Below, piece by piece: positions 37,109-45,540 of a DNA stretch of 64,000 nucleotides. A program made the position numbers and the translations under genes. The stretch comes from an uncultured Cyclobacteriaceae bacterium (GTDB lineage Bacteria > Bacteroidota > Bacteroidia > Cytophagales > Cyclobacteriaceae). The number at the start of each line of letters is the position of its first letter. Positions within the stretch are counted from its first letter, which is position 1. Location of the stretch: positions 96,837-160,836 of the forward strand of contig CAJQKV010000014.1 in the NCBI GenBank assembly GCA_905479015.1, given 5' to 3'. Under the pieces are notes generated by a model that did no database searches, was not told the origin of the DNA, and worked only from the letters and a program-made list of their open reading frames with translations.

Positions 37109-40100
37109 ATGAAATTTTTTAACTCCGTTATATTTTCATTTTTAATTACCGTCCAAGTATTTTCTCAAGCGCTAGATCCTAAAGTATTTGAATCCACTCA
37201 ATTTCGATTCATCGGACCAGAAGGAAACAGAGCCATTGCAATTGCCGGAGAACCTGGTAATCCTATGGTTTCCTACATTGGTGCGGCCTCTGGTGGCTTA
37301 TGGAAAACGCAAGATGGTGGGGTCAAGTGGGCTCCAATGACTGATTCGCTCAACGTTTCCTCTATTGGATCGATTGCTATTGCTCCTTCTGATCCAAATC
37401 AGGTTTGGATAGGTACCGGTGAAACCTTTGTGATCCGACCTGCCCATGCCATGGGAGATGGCATTTACCAATCGATCAATGCGGGCAAAAGTTGGCAACA
37501 TATGGGCCTTGAGAAAACAGGAAGAATTGGTCGGGTTGTCGTACATCCCAACCATCCTGAAATTATTTATGCTGCGGCACTGGGTCACACCTATGGCCCG
37601 CAAAAAGAACGAGGGGTATATCGATCCAAAAATGGTGGTAAAGACTGGGAACAAATTCTCTTTGTTGATGCCGGTACTGGTGCTGCTGATTTAGCCATTG
37701 ATCCTGAAGATCCAAACATCTTATATGCTGCCATGTGGTCAGTGAATATCAATACTTGGGGTCTCAACAGTGGGGGTCCAGGTGGGGGGATCTACAAAAG
37801 TACTGATGGCGGAGATTCTTGGGTAGCCCTGGCCACTCAGGGATTGCCCGGAGGTAAAAATCGCCCAGTAGGAAAAACGGCAATTGCGGTATCCCATAGC
37901 AATCCAAATACCGTTTATGCCCTTTTTGAAATAAATAGTCCCGAGTTATGGCGTTCAGATAATAAAGGGGCTACCTGGCGGCTAATGAATCAAGATCATA
38001 CAATGAATGAGCGTGCTCCTTATTATACTAGAATAGTCGTAGCGCCGGATAATTCTGAGGAAATTTATTTTTTAAGTGTCCGATTTAGTAAATCTGAAGA
38101 TGGGGGCAAAACATTAATGAAAAACCCACCTCGAGGGGGGGGAGATAATCATGACATGTGGATCGATCCATTGCTTCCAGCAAGAATGATGGTGGCCCAT
38201 GATGGTTGCGCCAGTGTCAGTCTCAATAGAGGCTCCTCTTTCCAGCGTATCGTTTTACCTATCGCTCAAATGTATCATGTCTCTACTGATGATCAAATAC
38301 CTTATTATGTCTACGGAAATAGACAAGATGGTTGGTCTTACCGTGGCCCAAGCAACAGTCAACAAGGCTATATTCCCGTGGGCTTGTGGCGTGGAGTAGG
38401 TGGCTGTGAAAGTGGCTTTGCGAAACCGGATCCATTTGACAATAACATCATTTGGTCGGGGTGCTATGATGGCGGGTTAGAACGTTATGACCTGACGACA
38501 GGATATGCACGAGAAGTCCGTGTTTGGCCCGAAGCAGGTTATGGGTGGACGCCTGCTGATCTGAAATATCGATGGCATTGGAATTTTCCCCTCAGTTTTT
38601 CACCACATATCAAGCATCGGGTCTACGTGGGTAGCCAATTTGTACATAAGACGGATGATGGTGGCCAAAGTTGGCAAGTCATCAGTCCTGATTTGACCTT
38701 AAACCAAAAGGATCATCAGCAAAATTCAGGAGGCATTGCCGTCGATAACCTTATGACTTTTGACGGAGCGACCCTATTTGCCATCGAAGAGTCGCCCCTT
38801 GAAGCGGGCCTAATTTGGACGGGCAGCAATGATGGACAAATTCAACTCAGCCGAAATGGAGGAAAAAACTGGCAAAATGTTACTCAAAATATTCCAAACT
38901 TACCTCCATGGAGCACGGTGAGCAGCATTCACCCTTCTAAATACAAAAAGGGAACTGCATATATCGCCATTGATTTACATCAAATGGGCGACTTTGGCAC
39001 CTATCTCTATAAGACTTCTGATTATGGTATGCATTGGGAATCCATTGTGGGGAATGTCCCTCAATCCGTACACAGCTTTGCACATGTATTGAAAGAAGAT
39101 CCAAAAAAGGAAGGTATGCTCTATTTAGGACTAGACAATAGTCTACTCATAAGTATTGATGATGGTTTACATTGGATGCCCCTAAAAAACAATCTGCCTC
39201 CTGCGCCCATTTATTGGCTCGAAGTTCAGGAGAATTTTGATGATTTGGTCGTTAGCACCTATGGCCGTGGGTATTATATCTTGGATGATCTCTCTGCTCT
39301 TCGCCAATTTAATCCAGCTCTAAAGGAATCTCCGCAAGTATTTGACCCCCGAAAGAGTTACCGACTGAACAATAAAGAGAGCATTAAAACCGATGGTTAC
39401 AGCTTTAATTCTGGACGGAACCCTGCTTACGGAACTCCCATCAATTATTATCTTCCCGATACCCTCACAAAAAAGGTTTCGATCGAGATCCGAGATGAAA
39501 AAAATCAAATCATTCGAACTTTAAAAGGATCAAATGAAATCGGAGTAAACAGGGTCATGTGGGATTTAAGATACGAGCCAACCTACAAACCTCAACTGCG
39601 TACCCGGCCCACCGGCAGGCCTTGGGTCCAGCTCAACGGTGAGGGCTGGAGACCTCTAGTTACTTGGGATTTGGACTTATGGAGTGGTCAATATGGCCCT
39701 AGGGTAGTTCCTGGTAAGTACAAAGCGGTAATTACCATCGATGACGCCTCCTTTGAAAAAGATTTGGTCGTTTTGAAAGATCCGCTGGCACAGGGCTCCT
39801 TGGCAGATCTAGAAGCGCAAGTACAATTCTCCCTGGCCTTACGGGAGGCGATGAATGTTGCCGTTACGATGATCAACAAAATTGAATACATCAGGAGTGA
39901 GTTGTTGCTTCTTAAAACTTCGCTTAAAAAGAATTCTGAACTTAAACAAGTAGATCGATTGATGGGTATTGCCACCCAAATTGCGGGTTCACTTTACGAC
40001 ATCCACCTCACCGGTGCACGAGAAGATGCCTTTAGATCTCCCATGAAATTGTATGGCCGCTTGAGTGCCTTGGCCAGTGAAATTAACTCCAGTGGCATTG

Positions 40101-40276
40101 ATTTTAAACCTACGGATCAACAAGGAGCGGTCTATGAAGTTTTGAACCAAAGACTTCAAAAGACCAAAGGAGCATTTGACGAACTGATCAACCATGATAT
40201 CGCTGCATTCAATAAGCAGCTCAATGATTTAGATATGCACATCGATATCGAGAAAAAAATGGAAAAAAGCAATTAA
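37109..40276 (+). CDS. VPS10/sortilin-like Asp-box beta-propeller exported protein
   Basis: About 1055 residues with a signal peptide (MKFFNSVIFSFLITVQVFS). I chose ATG at 37109, which has AGAAG close upstream, over a TTG at 37085. The N-terminal ~700 residues carry many Asp boxes (S/T-x-D/N-x-G-x-x-W), such as TQDGGVKWAP, SKNGGKDWEQ, STDGGDSWVA, SRNGGKNWQN and SIDDGLHWMP, giving one or two beta-propellers. A C-terminal ~250-residue region has DLRYEPTYKPQL and a helical end. Such proteins are annotated as glycosyl hydrolase or exo-alpha-sialidase-like but often lack sialidase catalytic residues, so the activity is uncertain. Related to the 60.9-kb gene. Confidence 0.88.
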   Translation: MKFFNSVIFSFLITVQVFSQALDPKVFESTQFRFIGPEGNRAIAIAGEPGNPMVSYIGAASGGLWKTQDGGVKWAPMTDSLNVSSIGSIAIAPSDPNQVWIGTGETFVIRPAHAMGDGIYQSINAGKSWQHMGLEKTGRIGRVVVHPNHPEIIYAAALGHTYGPQKERGVYRSKNGGKDWEQILFVDAGTGAADLAIDPEDPNILYAAMWSVNINTWGLNSGGPGGGIYKSTDGGDSWVALATQGLPGGKNRPVGKTAIAVSHSNPNTVYALFEINSPELWRSDNKGATWRLMNQDHTMNERAPYYTRIVVAPDNSEEIYFLSVRFSKSEDGGKTLMKNPPRGGGDNHDMWIDPLLPARMMVAHDGCASVSLNRGSSFQRIVLPIAQMYHVSTDDQIPYYVYGNRQDGWSYRGPSNSQQGYIPVGLWRGVGGCESGFAKPDPFDNNIIWSGCYDGGLERYDLTTGYAREVRVWPEAGYGWTPADLKYRWHWNFPLSFSPHIKHRVYVGSQFVHKTDDGGQSWQVISPDLTLNQKDHQQNSGGIAVDNLMTFDGATLFAIEESPLEAGLIWTGSNDGQIQLSRNGGKNWQNVTQNIPNLPPWSTVSSIHPSKYKKGTAYIAIDLHQMGDFGTYLYKTSDYGMHWESIVGNVPQSVHSFAHVLKEDPKKEGMLYLGLDNSLLISIDDGLHWMPLKNNLPPAPIYWLEVQENFDDLVVSTYGRGYYILDDLSALRQFNPALKESPQVFDPRKSYRLNNKESIKTDGYSFNSGRNPAYGTPINYYLPDTLTKKVSIEIRDEKNQIIRTLKGSNEIGVNRVMWDLRYEPTYKPQLRTRPTGRPWVQLNGEGWRPLVTWDLDLWSGQYGPRVVPGKYKAVITIDDASFEKDLVVLKDPLAQGSLADLEAQVQFSLALREAMNVAVTMINKIEYIRSELLLLKTSLKKNSELKQVDRLMGIATQIAGSLYDIHLTGAREDAFRSPMKLYGRLSALASEINSSGIDFKPTDQQGAVYEVLNQRLQKTKGAFDELINHDIAAFNKQLNDLDMHIDIEKKMEKSN

Positions 40277-40333
40277 TCTTGCCTGATCAAAATATTTTGC
40301 ATATCATAGGCTGAAATATATCAAATATTTTAA

Positions 40334-41233
40334 ATGAATAAAGCATCAAAAAAAAAGGCACTAAAAGATAAAAACAGATTAACACCTGTTAAGATCACTA
40401 ATTCGGACTTTGATGAAATCAAATCAGCTCAAGATCTTGAAAATTTTTTAAAAGCCCAAGGTGCCCATTTTAAGATTCCAGATCCAGAAAAGGATTACGA
40501 ATACCAATTAAAGAAACTCCAAGTCGAATTGGTTAAATTACAGAGCTGGGTAATCAAAAATCAAAAGCGGGTCATTGTGATCTTTGAGGGCCGAGATACC
40601 TCCGGTAAAGGGGGTGCCATCAAGCGATTCACAGAACATTTGAATCCAAGGGCCATGCGGGTAATCGCGATGCCCAAGCCAACAGAATTAGAAAAAAAAC
40701 AATGGTATTTTCGGAAATACATCCAAGAATTGCCTGAAGCAGGAGAAATTGTCTTTTTTGACCGAAGCTGGTACAATAGGGCCGTAGTAGAGCCGGTCAT
40801 GGAATTTTGCTCCCCCGCGGAATATGATCGATTTATGCGTCAAGTTTCTGAGTTTGAGCATATGCTATTTGAAGACGGAATTTCATTAGTTAAATTATGG
40901 TATTCTATAACCAAAGAAGAACAACTTAAAAGGTTCTCGGAAAGAAAAGACAATCCCTTGAAAAGATGGAAATTCAGCCCCGTAGATGAAATGGGTCAGC
41001 AACTATGGGATAAATATACGTACTATAAAGAGCAGATGTTCAGCAAAACACATACTTCCTTTAGTCCTTGGATCATCGTCAAGACCAATGATAAAAAAAC
41101 CGCCCGCCTCGAAAGTATCAGGTATCTATTGTCCTCCTTTGAATATGATGATAAATTAGAGGCCTCCACTCGGGTATTACCTGATCCCAATGTCATCATG
41201 AGGTTTCATCAATCATTCCAGCACATTGATTAA
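40334..41233 (+). CDS. polyphosphate kinase 2 (first copy)
   Basis: 299 residues. PPK2 transfers phosphate between polyphosphate and nucleotides (ADP, GDP or AMP depending on class). Walker A GRDTSGKGGAI (~residues 86-96), Walker B DRSWYNRAVVEPV and the lid DNPLKRWKFSPVDEMGQQLW are present. The length and single domain match the short class. The ~70-residue N-terminal extension differs from the second copy. 57 bp after the Asp-box gene and one bp before the second PPK2. Class and direction of reaction need testing. Confidence 0.94.
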   Translation: MNKASKKKALKDKNRLTPVKITNSDFDEIKSAQDLENFLKAQGAHFKIPDPEKDYEYQLKKLQVELVKLQSWVIKNQKRVIVIFEGRDTSGKGGAIKRFTEHLNPRAMRVIAMPKPTELEKKQWYFRKYIQELPEAGEIVFFDRSWYNRAVVEPVMEFCSPAEYDRFMRQVSEFEHMLFEDGISLVKLWYSITKEEQLKRFSERKDNPLKRWKFSPVDEMGQQLWDKYTYYKEQMFSKTHTSFSPWIIVKTNDKKTARLESIRYLLSSFEYDDKLEASTRVLPDPNVIMRFHQSFQHID

Positions 41234-41234
41234 T

Positions 41235-42017
41235 ATGGAAAAAACAAATTTCAGCAGTCAGGAGTTAAAGCTACTCAGCACTAAAAAAGCATTAAAAATG
41301 ATGCTCAAATCGGGAGATAAGTTCTCCCCCGAAAGGACTTTAAAAACACTCAAGTATGAAAAAGAACTTGAAAGTCTACAAAATGAGCTCATTGAGTTAC
41401 AAAATTGGGTGATCACACAAAAGCAAAGAGTTTGTATCCTGTTTGAAGGCCGAGATGCCGCAGGCAAAGGCGGTGCCATTAGACGTATTACGCATCATTT
41501 AAATCCCCGTTTTTATACGGTCAATGCGCTACCTAAGCCCAGTGAAAAAGAGATGGGACAATGGTATTTTCAGCGCTACATAAATAAGCTTCCCAATCCT
41601 TCTGAGATCGTCTTTTTTGATCGAAGTTGGTACAATAGAGCGGTGGTCGAACCCGTCAACGGATTTTGTACAACCCAAGAGTATGAACACTTTTTGAACG
41701 AAGTGAATGGTTTTGAGGAAATGCTGGTCAATGATGGTATTATTTTAATCAAATTATACATTTCTATTACCAAGGATGAACAGCAATTGAGATTCAATGA
41801 AATGCAAAGTAATCCTTTGAAACGCTGGAAAGTAACTGCAGTCGATTTAAAAGCACAAGATCTTTGGGATCAATACACCCTTTATAAGCAACGCATGTTC
41901 GAAAAAACGAATACAGAAAAAAATCCTTGGATAATCATCGAAGCCAATAAAAAAGCCAAGGCACGGAGTCAAATAATAAAAACAATTTTGAGTAAAGTTC
42001 CCTATCAAACTCCATGA
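41235..42017 (+). CDS. polyphosphate kinase 2 (second copy)
   Basis: 260 residues. Start ATG at 41235 chosen over a TTG 9 bp earlier, giving MEKTNFSSQE and a one-base gap from the first copy. Walker A GRDAAGKGGAI, Walker B DRSWYNRAVVEPV and lid SNPLKRWKVTAVDLKAQDLW parallel the first copy, with different flanks. An ancient tandem duplication. The stop overlaps the M61 peptidase start (ATGA), so all three are translationally linked. Confidence 0.94.
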   Translation: MEKTNFSSQELKLLSTKKALKMMLKSGDKFSPERTLKTLKYEKELESLQNELIELQNWVITQKQRVCILFEGRDAAGKGGAIRRITHHLNPRFYTVNALPKPSEKEMGQWYFQRYINKLPNPSEIVFFDRSWYNRAVVEPVNGFCTTQEYEHFLNEVNGFEEMLVNDGIILIKLYISITKDEQQLRFNEMQSNPLKRWKVTAVDLKAQDLWDQYTLYKQRMFEKTNTEKNPWIIIEANKKAKARSQIIKTILSKVPYQTP

Positions 42018-43828
42018 AGTTAACATTTATACTAGGGGTGATACTAGGGTGGCTATTCTATCCCTGCTTGGGTCAAAACATTGAATACAATGTATCCTTC
42101 GAAAAGGTTGTTCACCATATAGCCGATATTGAGGTGGTTTTTAAAGACATTGGGAAGGAGCCTCTCGTCACAAGAATGAGCCGCAGCTCCCCAGGTAGAT
42201 ATGCTTTACATGAATTTGCCAAAAATGTGTACGATGTCAGTGCTTCAGATCAAAATGGAAATGACCTGAATATTCAAAAAAAAGATCCCTACCAATGGGA
42301 AGTCATTAATCATAAAGGTTACGTAAAGATTCATTATAAATTGTTTGCCAATAGAGGTGATGGTACTTACAGTCAAATTGACGAAACCCATGGCCACTTA
42401 AACAGTCCCGCCACCTTCATGTATGCCCCTGATTTTAAGGCCCGACCACATCAAATCACATTCAATCTACCTCCCAATTTAGATTGGCGTGTGGCGACCC
42501 AGCTAAAGCATATAGGTGATGGTGTTTATCGTGCCCCCGATCTTGATTACTTGATGGACAGTCCCATAGAACTGAGCAATTATCAACTGAAGGAATTTGT
42601 CTTAAAGCACGATCGCAAGAAGTATAAAATTCAATTTGTGCTTCACGGTGAAGCTGAGGCTGAGGATTTTAATGATTATTTTGAAAAGGTTCAAAAGATC
42701 GTTCGCGAAGAAGTTAGGGTCTTTGGCGACCTTCCAGATTTTGATTTTAAGAGATATACTTTTTTAGCTTGCTATGCACCCAATGTAAATGGAGACGGTA
42801 TGGAGCATCGCAATTCTACGATATTAACAGAAAGTCAAGACCTTAACTCCAAACCACTCAATCATATTGCTACGGCTGCCCATGAATTTTTTCATTCTTG
42901 GAATGTTGAACGCATACGCCCAAAATCCTTAGACCCTTTTGATTTTGAGGAAGCCAATATGTCAGATGCGCTCTGGTTTGCTGAGGGGTTTACCAATTAT
43001 TATACAAACCTTATTTTATGCCGAACCGGATTAATCAGTGAAGAAAATTACTTAAAGCGAGTCGAAATAGAACTCAATGCTGTTTGGAATGCGCCTGGTA
43101 TAAACCACCGCTCTCCTATCGAAATGAGTTATCAAGCGCCGTTTGTCGATGCCGCGCGCAGTGTGGATCCTGTAAACAGGGAAAATACTTTCGTGTCCTA
43201 TTATACCTATGGAAGTGTTTTGGGTTTAGCGCTTGATCTTGCGCTTAGAAATATGAACAATGACTTGACTTTGGATGGATATATGCAGCTGATTTGGCAG
43301 AAATATGGTATCCCAACACAGGCTTATGAATTGTCAGATCTAAGAACGACTTTAGCTCAATATGCCAGTGCTGATTTTGCTGATTTTTTCTTTGAATCCT
43401 TCATTTATAATGCCCAGCAACCCAACTATCAAAAAGGATTTGAAAATGTCGGCATCTCCTACGAAATCCAAAATTCAACAACCCCTTTTTTCGGAGCAAT
43501 GGTCTCAACCATTGGGGAAAAATTCACCCTAGTAAGTAATCCTTTAGAAGGTACTTCTAGCTATCAAGCTGGGCTTTCCTATGGAGATGTTATTCTCGAG
43601 ATAGGTGGTGAAAAAATGGGCTCTGAAACCTCCTTTGATGCATTTATTCGCTCCCATTACCTTCCCGGTCAGGCAACTAACTTGGTCATTGAAAGACATG
43701 GAAAAACCAAATTGGTACATTTAGAATTTAAGCCTTATCCTCAAATAATTCTAAAACTTCTACCCCATGCACCCGCTAAATCACAATTCCTTCGGCGAAA
43801 ATGGTTAGACTCAAAAATATCAAAATGA
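42014..43828 (+). CDS. M61-family glycyl aminopeptidase with PDZ domain
   Basis: 604 residues with a signal peptide (LGVILGWLFYPCLGQ). N-terminal beta domain, then the zinc motif HEFFHSWNVERIRP near residue 295, with the third ligand Glu in WFAEGFTNYYTN. C-terminal PDZ-like region starts around 490 (ISYEIQ, GLSYGDVILEIGG). M61 removes N-terminal Gly or Ala. It is likely periplasmic or outer-surface and would complete peptide use. The stop ATGA overlaps the DinB-like start by 4 bp. Confidence 0.93.
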   Translation: MKLTFILGVILGWLFYPCLGQNIEYNVSFEKVVHHIADIEVVFKDIGKEPLVTRMSRSSPGRYALHEFAKNVYDVSASDQNGNDLNIQKKDPYQWEVINHKGYVKIHYKLFANRGDGTYSQIDETHGHLNSPATFMYAPDFKARPHQITFNLPPNLDWRVATQLKHIGDGVYRAPDLDYLMDSPIELSNYQLKEFVLKHDRKKYKIQFVLHGEAEAEDFNDYFEKVQKIVREEVRVFGDLPDFDFKRYTFLACYAPNVNGDGMEHRNSTILTESQDLNSKPLNHIATAAHEFFHSWNVERIRPKSLDPFDFEEANMSDALWFAEGFTNYYTNLILCRTGLISEENYLKRVEIELNAVWNAPGINHRSPIEMSYQAPFVDAARSVDPVNRENTFVSYYTYGSVLGLALDLALRNMNNDLTLDGYMQLIWQKYGIPTQAYELSDLRTTLAQYASADFADFFFESFIYNAQQPNYQKGFENVGISYEIQNSTTPFFGAMVSTIGEKFTLVSNPLEGTSSYQAGLSYGDVILEIGGEKMGSETSFDAFIRSHYLPGQATNLVIERHGKTKLVHLEFKPYPQIILKLLPHAPAKSQFLRRKWLDSKISK

Positions 43829-44331
43829 ATCCACTTGCGCTAGAGATAATAAAGACGTCCTGTTGTTATTTCAAAGAAAATAATCTGAAAGTAATCAAAT
43901 GCTTGGATACCTTAGATGAATCTGCTCTATGGCATCGTCCCAATGAAGTCTCAAATGCCATTGGAAATCAGGTATTGCATCTTTGCGGCAATATCCATCA
44001 ATATGTCATTTCCTCATTAGGCAATCAAAAAGATATTAGGAACCGACCTATGGAATTCTCTGAAAGGAATGGCCATTCTAAGAAAGAATTAATTTCTTTA
44101 ATCAACCAAACGGTAGCTGCCGCGCTAGACATCATTGCGTCGATTGATGAAACCACCCTCCTAAAGGTTCGCCCCGTTCAAACGTACTCCTTTAGCGGGG
44201 TTCAGGTATTGATTCATGCCACTGAACATTTTTCCTACCATACCGGACAAATTGCCTTTTGGACCAAGTATCTTACAAATAAAGATCTAGGATTTTATGC
44301 CCATCAAGATCTCAATCGAAAAGATCGTTGA
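43825..44331 (+). CDS. DinB-family protein
   Basis: 168 residues; I chose ATG at 43825, which overlaps the peptidase stop (ATGA), over a start at 43801. DinB-like four-helix bundle with likely metal-binding His residues: LHLCGNIHQYV (~55) and HATEHFSYHTGQIAFW (~140). The family contains thiol transferases and unknown enzymes. Translational coupling to a peptidase is the main context clue. Last gene of the run. Confidence 0.85.
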   Translation: MNPLALEIIKTSCCYFKENNLKVIKCLDTLDESALWHRPNEVSNAIGNQVLHLCGNIHQYVISSLGNQKDIRNRPMEFSERNGHSKKELISLINQTVAAALDIIASIDETTLLKVRPVQTYSFSGVQVLIHATEHFSYHTGQIAFWTKYLTNKDLGFYAHQDLNRKDR

Positions 44332-44444
44332 GACGCATGAAATCCGTACTCCTCGTCTAACCATAAGAATCAGTTACCAATGGCTTCCAAAGAAGAATGA
44401 AGTGCTCTTGATTTATAAATCGACGCATTCAAATTTTAGTAAGC

Positions 44445-44468
44445 ACCAATTGATCATATAAAATTGGT
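44445..44468. other. inverted repeat after DinB gene
   Basis: ACCAATT and AATTGGT pair over 7 bp around a 10-bp loop, 114 bp past the DinB stop. Possible weak transcript end or site upstream of msrB; low G+C and no T-run. Confidence 0.25.
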
Positions 44469-44558
44469 TTATTATCCCAATTATTTCAGAATATGTTTTT
44501 TCTCATCTCAATGCACTTTAAATTGAATGCTTATTGATTTTTTTATTTAAAAAAAACT

Positions 44559-45005
44559 ATGATTACTTGGAATGACGTTATAAAATTTGCCTCAAAAGGA
44601 AATCCAGAGCCCGAACGAAGGGTGGAAAAATCTGATCATGAATGGAAAGATTTGCTCACGGTTGAACAATATAAAATAACCCGACTTAAGGGTACCGAAC
44701 CTGCAGGCACAGGTGCCCTCTGTCATGCCCATGAGGCAGGCGTATATAGCTGTTCATGCTGCGATACTGAATTATTCGATTCCACCATCAAATTTGAATC
44801 AGGATCAGGATGGCCCAGCTTTACCCAACCTATTGATATTGCCTCAGTAAAATATGTGAAAGACGACTCTTTTGGCATGATTCGTGTAGAAGTTATGTGT
44901 AACGTCTGCGATGGGCATTTAGGTCATGTTTTTCCGGATGGGCCGGAGCCAAGTGGTTTACGGTATTGTATAAATTCTGAGTCTATTAAATTAATTAAAG
45001 ATTGA
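44559..45005 (+). CDS. msrB: peptide-methionine (R)-S-oxide reductase
   Basis: 148 residues, cytoplasmic (no signal). Repairs methionine-R-sulfoxide in proteins. Two zinc Cys pairs are seen (CSCC near residue 64 and CNVC near 113), the SGSGWPSFTQP loop and the catalytic Cys in LRYCINSESI. Length fits a single-domain MsrB. Stop-to-start gap of 1 bp to msrA. Confidence 0.97.
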   Translation: MITWNDVIKFASKGNPEPERRVEKSDHEWKDLLTVEQYKITRLKGTEPAGTGALCHAHEAGVYSCSCCDTELFDSTIKFESGSGWPSFTQPIDIASVKYVKDDSFGMIRVEVMCNVCDGHLGHVFPDGPEPSGLRYCINSESIKLIKD

Positions 45006-45006
45006 T

Positions 45007-45540
45007 ATGAGTGTGGAGATCATAACGATAGGTGGGGGCTGTTTTTGGTGTATTGAAGCGGTAATGCAGCGCGTCAAAGGGGTTACCAAAGTTGAATCTG
45101 GGTACAGCGGAGGGCTGGCCCCCGGGTATCCGACTTATAGAGAAGTTTGTTCTGGTCTTACTGGTCATGCAGAGGTAGTAAGAGTCACCTTCGAAAACGA
45201 AGAGATTTCGTTGCGCGATTTACTGACCATTTTTATGACCTTACATGATCCTACTCAATTGAATGGGCAAGGTGCTGACCTGGGCACACAATATAGATCA
45301 GTTATCTATTATCAATCCGATGATCAGCGCGCTACCGCTGATGCTGTTTTTATTGAATTAAAAGATTATTTCGATGCTCCCCTCGTTACCGAAATATCCC
45401 CTGCCCTACCTTTCTATTTGGCAGAAGCAGATCACCATGACTATTACAATCAAAATAGCCAAGCGGGTTATTGCAGAGCCGTCATTCAACCTAAATTAAC
45501 TAAACTCCGAAGCAAGTATGTAGATAGATTCGTAGAATGA
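45007..45540 (+). CDS. msrA: peptide-methionine (S)-S-oxide reductase
   Basis: 177 residues. Catalytic Cys in GGGCFWCIEAVM at the N-terminus, substrate loop SGYSGGLAPGYPTYREVCSG, and C-terminal QAGYCRAVIQPKL with the recycling Cys. Repairs the S-diastereomer. Follows msrB by 1 bp; its TGA overlaps the TonB receptor ATG (ATGA), so the receptor is coupled to it. Confidence 0.97.
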   Translation: MSVEIITIGGGCFWCIEAVMQRVKGVTKVESGYSGGLAPGYPTYREVCSGLTGHAEVVRVTFENEEISLRDLLTIFMTLHDPTQLNGQGADLGTQYRSVIYYQSDDQRATADAVFIELKDYFDAPLVTEISPALPFYLAEADHHDYYNQNSQAGYCRAVIQPKLTKLRSKYVDRFVE

